From the NCBI GenBank assembly GCA_003541875.1, contig DPLS01000271.1, positions 1 to 7,053 of the forward strand: a stretch of DNA of 7,053 bases. Reading direction: 5' to 3'. Shown in pieces: positions 1 through 5,525 of this stretch. A program made the translations under genes and the position numbers. Under the pieces are notes generated by a model. It saw nothing but the letters and a program-made list of their open reading frames with translations, had not been told where the DNA came from and ran no database searches. This DNA comes from Bacteroidota bacterium. GTDB lineage: Bacteria > Bacteroidota > Ignavibacteria > UBA10030 > UBA6906. Every line of letters starts with the position of its first letter. The first letter of the stretch is position 1.

Positions 1-192
1 GCCATCCGGGAGATATTCAAACTCACGGTATCACTCGGCGGCACAATCTCGGGCGAACATGGGATCGGCTATTCACAGAAGTCGTACCTACCTATCGCTC
101 TGGCACGCACTGAACTACAGTTGATGAAAGACATCAAACGAGCCTTCGACCCAAACAACATTCTAAATCCAGGGAAGATATTCATAGAGTAA
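1..192 (+). CDS. FAD-linked oxidase (GlcD / D-lactate dehydrogenase type), C-terminal end, 5'-partial
   Basis: The frame is open from base 1 and ends at TAA (190-192), giving 63 residues, so most of the gene lies left of the window. The fragment shows two hallmarks of the C-terminal domain of the VAO/GlcD flavoprotein family (FAD-oxidase C, PF02913). These are SGEHGIG at fragment residues 17-23 and FDPNNILNPGKIF at residues 49-61, which normally ends these proteins. Family members oxidise 2-hydroxy acids such as glycolate or D-lactate with FAD and pass electrons to quinone or an Fe-S partner. The substrate cannot be decided from this end. It is the only plus-strand gene and converges on the phospholipase-like gene, so it is probably not functionally tied to the rest. 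The family call is firm; glcD versus dld is open. Confidence 0.9.
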   Translation, partial: AIREIFKLTVSLGGTISGEHGIGYSQKSYLPIALARTELQLMKDIKRAFDPNNILNPGKIFIE

Positions 193-195
193 CAC

Positions 196-222
196 GTAGG
201 GCGACTGCACAAGTCGCCCTGC
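196..222. terminator. Hairpin in convergent gap, possible bidirectional terminator
   Basis: AGGGCGACT (198-206) and AGTCGCCCT (212-220) form a perfect 9-bp stem around the 5-nt loop GCACA. A U-G wobble (197/221) and a G-C pair (196/222) can extend it. It begins a few bases after the oxidase stop and lies 48 bases past the stop of the minus-strand gene, where a terminator for both would be expected. Neither strand has a T-run after the stem, so it is not a classical intrinsic terminator. It may instead act as a 3'-end stabiliser. Confidence 0.5.
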
Positions 223-269
223 AAAACACAGCCACCATACTCCGATGGGATCACTCGTTTTCTTTCGTC

Positions 270-1544
270 CTACTTCATCAGCATCATCTTCCTCATAAAC
301 ACTCCACCCGGCGTCGTCAGTCGAGAGAAGTACGTGCCACTTGGGACCACGGTCCCCTGGGCGTTCTTCCCATCCCACATTTCACTCTGGACTCCACCTT
401 CGTAGACCTTATTGTCCGCAAGCGTCTTTACCTTCTGTCCGAGAATGTTGAAGATCTCCAAACTCACCGAAGCCTGGCTGGGAATGCTGAACGTGATCGT
501 TGTGGCTGGATTAAACGGATTGGGATAGTTCTCGCCAAGCGAAAACTCGGTGGGAGTCTCTTCGGCTGCTGCACCTTCCTTGCCGAAGAACGAGCCACAA
601 CTGCGAATGCCTCTTTGCTGCAGCTCATGCCTGACGTAGTTAAGCGTTGCCGAGACCTCAGCCGCATAGGTCGGACCTACAAGTGTCATTGCACTTGTCA
701 GGAACCCGACGACAACAGCCGGATCGACAGCTACCGGCACACCTGCATACATCTCAAGGTAGGTTTCTGCCATCGCAGCGCTTGCCCCCGCAAGAGCCTC
801 AATTGTTTGTGGCTCGCTAAGCATGAGCGCACCGCCGTACTGGATCATCTGTTGCCGATACTCTCTCTCTGCTGCGATGATCAATCTCGTTGCATCGAGC
901 AAAGAAATGTGGGCATACTGTGATAGCGGACGTGCATACGCAGCCGCCAGCAACAAAGGCGTATCCAGTGGCCGGGTCGTTGCAGCAAGGGCTATCTTGC
1001 CACCGATTGCCGGATCCTGATTTCGCTTGATCCACAAATCGACTGCAGTCTCAACAAGATCATGCCCGAACTCTGGAGCGAGTGCGGCAGCAATTGCTGA
1101 TGCGTTTGGCTCAGGAACACCTGCAGCGTTGAGGATGGCGACAATCTGTGGAATAAGTGCAGGCGCGAGCTCGGCCCCTTTCACAACAGCGTACCCGCCG
1201 GCCGGGATTGTTCGGGCAACATGGTGGGCCGTGAAATCTTCACCCCAAGTATCGTTATGACTCGTAAACCCAAACGCAACAGCCTTCAGGTCACATCGCC
1301 ACGCTGCACAGAGCATTGGCGCATAGTTGTGATGCGTTTGATCAGCCAGAAACATGCCGTTGGGATCAAGCATGAGGTTGAATGCATCCACAAGCACTGC
1401 GCCGTACATTTCGTGCTGATTTGCTCCGCCGTGTGCCACGCCGAGTTGGTTGGCATAGTACATATGGGTTGCATTTCCCCACCCGAACGCGTCGCTGCCA
1501 CCGAGCACAAGCAGCAACGTGAGAAGAACGAGTAGTTGTTTCAT
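270..1544 (-). CDS. Secreted zinc-dependent phospholipase C / P1-nuclease-like protein with T9SS sorting domain
   Basis: This is a 424-aa protein. I chose ATG at 1544, not the in-frame ATG 18 bases upstream, because AAAGGAGA sits 7 bases before it and the product then starts with a clean signal peptide (MKQLLVLLTLLLVL..SDAFG). Residues 22 to about 170 carry a spaced set of possible metal ligands like the all-helical zinc PLC/S1-P1 nuclease fold: W22 near the mature N terminus, H27 in WGNATH, D53, DQTHH (68-72), H96 and D103 in SHNDTWGED, H107/H108, and H161-x3-E165. The H-x3-D pair of classical PLC is not exact here, so catalysis is uncertain. Residues 334-424 are a type A T9SS sorting domain (ENYPNPFNPATT, NILGQKV, PSGTYFSRL, basic end). 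Sec export followed by T9SS release or surface attachment is expected; the substrate could be a phospholipid or a nucleic acid. The preceding gene is 173 bases away, so this gene may have its own promoter. Confidence 0.72.
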   Translation of the reverse strand: MKQLLVLLTLLLVLGGSDAFGWGNATHMYYANQLGVAHGGANQHEMYGAVLVDAFNLMLDPNGMFLADQTHHNYAPMLCAAWRCDLKAVAFGFTSHNDTWGEDFTAHHVARTIPAGGYAVVKGAELAPALIPQIVAILNAAGVPEPNASAIAAALAPEFGHDLVETAVDLWIKRNQDPAIGGKIALAATTRPLDTPLLLAAAYARPLSQYAHISLLDATRLIIAAEREYRQQMIQYGGALMLSEPQTIEALAGASAAMAETYLEMYAGVPVAVDPAVVVGFLTSAMTLVGPTYAAEVSATLNYVRHELQQRGIRSCGSFFGKEGAAAEETPTEFSLGENYPNPFNPATTITFSIPSQASVSLEIFNILGQKVKTLADNKVYEGGVQSEMWDGKNAQGTVVPSGTYFSRLTTPGGVFMRKMMLMK

Positions 1545-1551
1545 TGTGAAT

Positions 1552-1559
1552 TCTCCTTT
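1552..1559 (-). promoter_or_regulatory. Ribosome binding site deciding the start at 1544
   Basis: AAAGGAGA on the minus strand, 7 bases before ATG 1544. It overlaps the codons that would follow the upstream ATG at 1562, which would add MKGEFT before the signal peptide. It therefore supports the shorter 424-aa product. Confidence 0.8.
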
Positions 1560-1576
1560 CATTGGTGGTTGGGTTG

Positions 1577-1602
1577 GTAGCCTAAACCCCTTACCAGGCT
1601 AC
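1577..1602 (-). other. Stem-loop in the leader of the phospholipase-like gene
   Basis: GTAGCCT (1577-1583) and AGGCTAC (1596-1602) pair perfectly over 7 bp around a 12-nt loop. The loop side contains GGTA/TACC, which offers an alternative pairing. On the minus strand it lies about 30 bases upstream of the Shine-Dalgarno sequence and about 115 bases after the lipoprotein stop. No T-run follows, so termination is not supported. An mRNA stability or leader role is possible. A looser 7-bp pair (TGCCACA 1619-1625 with TGTGGCA 1670-1676) surrounds the rest of the gap. The wider gap 1545-1717 shows no gene. Confidence 0.35.
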
Positions 1603-1717
1603 ATGATTGCGATGAATCTGCCACACGATACGCAGTACAGTAGTCCAACATGTCAAAGAAATGTCAGACTGTGGCAAGAATATCATTGAAGCAATTCTAT
1701 CCCCGTTTGACCTTCGA

Positions 1718-2464
1718 TTATTTGCGGCTACCTGAATGGTGACATGACTCCTCCGCCGTTTCGTTACATGACTGCTCCGCCGAATTGGTGAGCAGAACAA
1801 TCGCGACAGCATCGATGGCCGCACCGATCGCCAGTCCAATGAACTTTGCGTTCCGGGGCTCACTCACCTCAACTCGCACCAAATCAACAACAAGCACCTC
1901 CGTAGTATCCCCCTTCACCTTCATCAAGACACTTTTTGTGAGGAACGGCAATTTGCGCTCACGAACGAGTGCGGAGAAGAAGAACAAATCAACGTCGGCG
2001 CTACTGTCGGCTTTGAGTTCACCAAGATCCGACACAACCACCCGGCGGCCAGATTGATTGACGACCATCGCGCCGGGATCGACGCCCCTGAACTCGCCGC
2101 GCTCCTTTAACCAGGGAGCATTGCGAGAGGCAAATGTAATACTATCGTCCAGTAGCGGCACACATCCTTCCGCTCGGAGATCAGCCACAGCCGCAATGTA
2201 TCGTTCCCTGTATATACCAGCATTTTCCTCCCTGACACTAATGAAATCACCCTCGATGCGACGACCACTCTGCAGGACGACAGCAATGCCATCTCTCTCC
2301 TTGAGTCCGCGCAATTCAACAATCGGCACTGCATCCCCATCACGGCTCGATGAATCTGAAATTGCTCCAATCCCGAAACCGATCAGGCTACAGCCCAGGA
2401 GGAGTAGCTGCGGAAGAAGAAAACATACTGCAAGATTGACGATGAAGAGTTTGAATTTCCTCAT
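1718..2464 (-). CDS. Hypothetical membrane lipoprotein, short relative of the 504-aa lipoprotein
   Basis: A 248-aa protein. The ATG at 2464 follows GAGGAAGA on the minus strand. The N terminus is a lipoprotein signal (RKFK, then a hydrophobic stretch, then LLLLGC) with C25 as the lipidated residue. Residues 46-200 look beta-rich with short 'VxxxSGRR' strand pairs (QSGRR at 65-69 and again at 137-141), then VKGDTTEVLVVDLVRVEV (183-200). Residues 207-225 are a glycine-containing hydrophobic segment (GLAIGAAIDAVAIVLL). The last 20 residues form a hydrophilic tail with two 8-residue units, AEQSCNET and AEESCHHS. I do not recognise a named family. The order lipobox, beta strand ending VxRVxV, hydrophobic segment, 'SC' matches the first 120 residues of the 504-aa lipoprotein encoded two genes upstream. 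It lies 74 bases after the radical SAM gene on the same strand and is probably co-transcribed. The function is unknown. Confidence 0.75.
   Translation of the reverse strand: MRKFKLFIVNLAVCFLLPQLLLLGCSLIGFGIGAISDSSSRDGDAVPIVELRGLKERDGIAVVLQSGRRIEGDFISVREENAGIYRERYIAAVADLRAEGCVPLLDDSITFASRNAPWLKERGEFRGVDPGAMVVNQSGRRVVVSDLGELKADSSADVDLFFFSALVRERKLPFLTKSVLMKVKGDTTEVLVVDLVRVEVSEPRNAKFIGLAIGAAIDAVAIVLLTNSAEQSCNETAEESCHHSGSRK
1742..1789 (-). repeat. 24-bp tandem duplication in the lipoprotein C-terminal tail
   Basis: ACATGACTCCTCCGCCG (1742-1758) and ACATGACTGCTCCGCCG (1766-1782) match at 16 of 17 bases with a 24-base period, exactly eight codons. The rest of each unit has diverged. On the coding strand they encode AEESC and AEQSC, so the duplication adds a second Cys-containing unit to the tail. 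Confidence 0.8.
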
Positions 2465-2538
2465 GACGCGTCTTCCTCTCTATCAGACCGATGACGTTCA
2501 TGCCGACTTTGACTGAGGCTCCATTTTGTACGGGTGCT

Positions 2539-3849
2539 TCAATTCTTGCTCACTCTGTACATCGTTTCCCATTCAGACCTGACCGAATCGTAATGGATGG
2601 GTACTCTCTGCCCTTTATGCTTTCGATCTTTCAGCGTGGCGGAGAGAGATAGCGAAGGACATTCTGTGTGTAACGGTCTCGGTACTGCCTTTCTCATCCT
2701 TTCGTAGATCGTTGTGAAATCCTCCTCCATGACGTTTCCAAATGTCACGGGGAGGAAGACACACGGATTCACATTTCCCATACTGTCAATCGTGAAATGC
2801 GAAAGCCCACCCATCATGCATCCCATTTGTGCCGGACTCTCGGTGAAGGCAACATAGTAGATAATCGGATAGTCACGGAAGCGCTTCTTGGAATTGCCCT
2901 CGACAAAGAACTTCATCACCGCCCTCCGATCTTCTTGAGTGAGCAATGCATCCTCACCATCGGCAAAGTAGCCACCACACGGACGCGGTTCAAGGAGTTG
3001 TATAAAGCCGACATTCAACGATTTCACCAGCTCAAAATACCGCCAGAGATCGCCTGATCGCACCAACTCTCGTGTAGCACACACGTTCACGTATGTGAAC
3101 ACGCCGGCTTCGTGAAAGACCTTCAATGCGTTCACTGCCTCACTAAATGAGCCAGGATGGCCGCGCAAGTCGTCATGTCTCTCGGGAACGACATCATCAA
3201 GTCCGACTGCTGCAGCCATCAAGCCAGCACGTCGCAGTTCAAGTGCTCTCTCAAGCGTTACCCCGTGCCCAGAGGTGTGAAGGTGAAAATCAGACAGGTT
3301 CTTGTTTGCTCCTTCAAGGAGTTCAAGCAGTGCCGGGTACCGTAACATCGGTTCACCGCCCGAGAGGACAATCACGTTGGTGCCGATCCGTTGAAGATCC
3401 CTGACAACTTCTTTCCATCGCTCAACGGGAACAGAGTCCTTGGCGCCAATGTTGAATCGTTCATAGCAATGCTGGCAATGAAGATCACACCGCCGCGTGA
3501 CAGCCAGAATCGCCGTATCGATCTGCTGTTTCATTGCAGTGCCCGCCGCCGCACAGTTGAGGCCTCCATTTGCCACCATGCGATCATAGGCGCGCGAAGG
3601 ATAGTGCGGCATGGTCAGTGCAGGGAAATATGCGCCATCCAGCCGGGGGATCTTTCTCAGTCCGATCTCATGCCCTATTTTGAGCGTCCTTGGAAGCCCA
3701 TGCTTTGGACTGTAGGAGAACAGCGGATACCGGTTACGTTGGAGGAAGTACCTGCCAGTAGCCAGCAAGCTGTATGATCGGTGAAGTGCGAGCCGCCACC
3801 CAGAATAGAACTGCAGAGTGTGTTTGGCTTCATCCTGAAAAGGTCTCAT
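2539..3849 (-). CDS. Radical SAM enzyme with twitch (half-SPASM) auxiliary cluster domain
   Basis: A 436-aa protein. C121-x3-C125-x2-C128 (RRCDLHCQHCYE) is the radical SAM [4Fe-4S] motif. SGGEP (163-167) is the SAM-binding GGE motif, and GLDD (216-219) plus HDDLRGHPGSF (225-235) follow the usual barrel order. Near the C terminus C344-x13-G358-x4-C363 fits the first half of a SPASM domain. It is followed by C397 only, so a twitch-type domain with one extra cluster is likely (C291 is a possible fourth ligand). SPASM/twitch enzymes commonly modify ribosomal peptides or proteins; the substrate here is unknown. About 105 residues precede the core, including a basic and aromatic-rich stretch. The ATG (3849-3847) overlaps the upstream lipoprotein stop as ATGA, with GGGAG 9-10 bases before it, which fixes the start and implies translational coupling. 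A second lipoprotein gene follows after 74 bases. The enzyme class is firm; the reaction is not known. Confidence 0.9.
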   Translation of the reverse strand: MRPFQDEAKHTLQFYSGWRLALHRSYSLLATGRYFLQRNRYPLFSYSPKHGLPRTLKIGHEIGLRKIPRLDGAYFPALTMPHYPSRAYDRMVANGGLNCAAAGTAMKQQIDTAILAVTRRCDLHCQHCYERFNIGAKDSVPVERWKEVVRDLQRIGTNVIVLSGGEPMLRYPALLELLEGANKNLSDFHLHTSGHGVTLERALELRRAGLMAAAVGLDDVVPERHDDLRGHPGSFSEAVNALKVFHEAGVFTYVNVCATRELVRSGDLWRYFELVKSLNVGFIQLLEPRPCGGYFADGEDALLTQEDRRAVMKFFVEGNSKKRFRDYPIIYYVAFTESPAQMGCMMGGLSHFTIDSMGNVNPCVFLPVTFGNVMEEDFTTIYERMRKAVPRPLHTECPSLSLSATLKDRKHKGQRVPIHYDSVRSEWETMYRVSKN

Positions 3850-5360
3850 TGTTTCTTCTCCCGTTCAACGCGATTCGCTTCGAGCAACTCTGTTCGCCAT
3901 TTGATAAACTCCTCCAAGGCAAATTGTACCGGATAGCCCGGTTCAAATGCGATGCGGGTGAGTTTCTCGCTCTGTGGCTTTCCGGTTTCATCCATACGCA
4001 TGTCGTAGTATCCCGAGACTTTTGCAAGGATCGCCCGTTCACGATCGGCCTTCTCAGGCGGCGCCGGAAAAACGAGTGTGGCAGTTTGTCCCGTAACAGG
4101 CGAGACATAATAGTTGCCGTCTGCAGAGTTCAATGTTCCAAGCAGATCAGCACCGTCATGTCCAACGGCCTTGGTCGCGGCTACCTCCAGAGAATCGAGC
4201 GGTTCATCAGCCGAGTAGTCAACGGCAAAACGGTCTAACTGCCAGAAGCCCGCAGGCGGAGCAAGCATGATGTTCAGCGTGTCACCTTCTACGCCGCTCA
4301 GATCGAGTGGCACAACCCTTTCTTCTGTAACAAACGGTCCTCCCCCCATAATATCACCTCGCGTCACCCATGCACTTCCGACACGCAATTTCACTTGAAG
4401 GTGATACAACTCTTCGCGCTTGTTCCAGAAATCAAGAAGCTGACGCACTGCGGGAGATTTGAGTTCAGTGAACCACGGTTGGATTGCTTCTCCCCGCAAC
4501 TCCGTCATCCTCTTGAGCATTTGGGAACCCCACAGTGTGGTGCTTCCACTGACTACGAGCTTCGCTTTCTCATTATCTTTTGGTCGTGGGAATGAGAGGT
4601 AGAGCGTATCACGGTAGTCAGCTGGTTGTTTCGGATCTTTCACTCGCATGTCGCTCTCCCAGAAGAGTGGATCCTTCGCTGATACCCATCGCAGAATGTT
4701 GTTCCCTTTGCTGTCAAGGGCACGATGTGGCGCGAAAGGATGGTCAACCGTATACAGTTTCCCATCGGCATCCACCATCACGTCCAGACCAGGACGATGG
4801 TCAACAATCCAAAGTTTGAACTCATCGGTGTATTGGGTCTCGTCCACTTCGTTTGTGAGGAGGAGCCGATACTCATTCGAGACCGGCTTGAGGTACTCCA
4901 AACGGCACCAATCTGGACGTTTCAATCCCTCGCAAATCGCTCCACCGTATGGCTCGCCATCAAATACATACCGATCACCGTTGTAGGAATAGACAAAAGG
5001 GCATGATTGTTTTGCGGCAACGGCAATGGCCACAACAACCAAGATTCCCCCGACAACCACGAGAGTAGATGTCACTGCATTAAGGCGCATAACGGAAACG
5101 CGGGTTACTTGTGACATTGGAATTGTGACTTTCTTCCCATTCTGGAGCGTCCCTACTATAATGGTATCCATCAGCATGGCGTAGTACCCATTCTTATCGC
5201 TTATGAAGGAGTACACTTCACCGCTGGTGGTAATCACTTCGCTGATTCTCTTTTCCCGAACCGGCAAAGCCTCGCTGGAGATCTCTTCCTGTGAAGAACA
5301 TCCGAAAAGAGTTACGGTGAAACAGACAAGTGTGAAGCATGTGATCAATTTGCCAAACAT
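3846..5360 (-). CDS. Hypothetical 504-aa lipoprotein with 'SCPFVYSY' domain
   Basis: I chose ATG at 5360 because AAGGAG (5372-5367) lies just upstream and the product then begins with a lipoprotein signal peptide (MFGKLITC..TLFGC, lipid on C21). Residues 40-90 form a small beta-rich region (ITTSGEVYSFI, IIVGTLQNGKKVTI, VTRVSV). Residues 97-116 are a glycine/valine hydrophobic segment, a probable membrane span. SCPFVYSYNGDRYVF (119-133), DGEPYGGAICEGL (134-146) and LLLTNEVDETQYTDE (166-180) follow. I believe the stretch 119-190 is a conserved block seen in uncharacterised FCB-group proteins, but I recall this and have not checked it. The remaining 300 residues are mixed alpha/beta, with many Trp and Pro residues and a charged helical end (LEEFIKWRTELLEANRVEREKKQ region). 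No enzyme motif is visible. The gene overlaps the radical SAM gene by 4 bp, so the two products are probably made in step and work together. The cellular side of the large C-terminal part is uncertain. Confidence 0.82.
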   Translation of the reverse strand: MFGKLITCFTLVCFTVTLFGCSSQEEISSEALPVREKRISEVITTSGEVYSFISDKNGYYAMLMDTIIVGTLQNGKKVTIPMSQVTRVSVMRLNAVTSTLVVVGGILVVVAIAVAAKQSCPFVYSYNGDRYVFDGEPYGGAICEGLKRPDWCRLEYLKPVSNEYRLLLTNEVDETQYTDEFKLWIVDHRPGLDVMVDADGKLYTVDHPFAPHRALDSKGNNILRWVSAKDPLFWESDMRVKDPKQPADYRDTLYLSFPRPKDNEKAKLVVSGSTTLWGSQMLKRMTELRGEAIQPWFTELKSPAVRQLLDFWNKREELYHLQVKLRVGSAWVTRGDIMGGGPFVTEERVVPLDLSGVEGDTLNIMLAPPAGFWQLDRFAVDYSADEPLDSLEVAATKAVGHDGADLLGTLNSADGNYYVSPVTGQTATLVFPAPPEKADRERAILAKVSGYYDMRMDETGKPQSEKLTRIAFEPGYPVQFALEEFIKWRTELLEANRVEREKKQ

Positions 5361-5366
5361 GATTTT

Positions 5367-5372
5367 CTCCTT
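5367..5372 (-). promoter_or_regulatory. Ribosome binding site deciding the start at 5360
   Basis: AAGGAG on the minus strand, 6 bases before ATG 5360. It favours the lipoprotein start over an in-frame ATG at 5477. The upstream ATG would put a second hydrophobic segment (FFAVAILTVVWVV) and a basic linker before the lipobox. Confidence 0.75.
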
Positions 5373-5525
5373 CTGCTGAGAGATGCTATGAAGACGCTGC
5401 ACTGTTTGCAGCGAAAGGGAATTCCGTACGACCCAAACCACGGTGAGGATTGCTACCGCGAAGAACGATCCGCACATTGTCTTCGTCCGTCCTCCTGTTT
5501 GGCTTTCGTCAACGAGCCAACTGTA

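Noticed and set aside
69..378. Short minus-strand frames (69-254 and 163-378) after the phospholipase-like gene
   Set aside because: One runs antisense into the oxidase end, the other overlaps the sorting domain in another frame; neither has a ribosome binding site or a protein-like product.
1628..1656. TTGACA (minus strand, 1656-1651) as a -35 box for the phospholipase-like gene
   Set aside because: The hexamer is perfect, but no acceptable -10 box lies 16-18 bases on (GCGTAT/CGTATC), and the Bacteroidota-type TAnnTTTG is also absent. A promoter in this gap remains possible but is not shown.
2058..2516. 152-codon open frame on the plus strand opposite the short lipoprotein
   Set aside because: It is fully antisense to a gene with a ribosome binding site and a lipobox, and its product is a Ser/Arg/Pro-rich composition with no recognisable motif.
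3774..4238. 154-codon plus-strand open frame across the lipoprotein/radical SAM junction
   Set aside because: It is antisense to two well-supported overlapping genes and shows no domain.
5499..5520. TTGGCT/AGCCAA inverted repeat after the propeller gene as a terminator
   Set aside because: Only 6 bp with a 10-base loop and no T-run; too weak to call.
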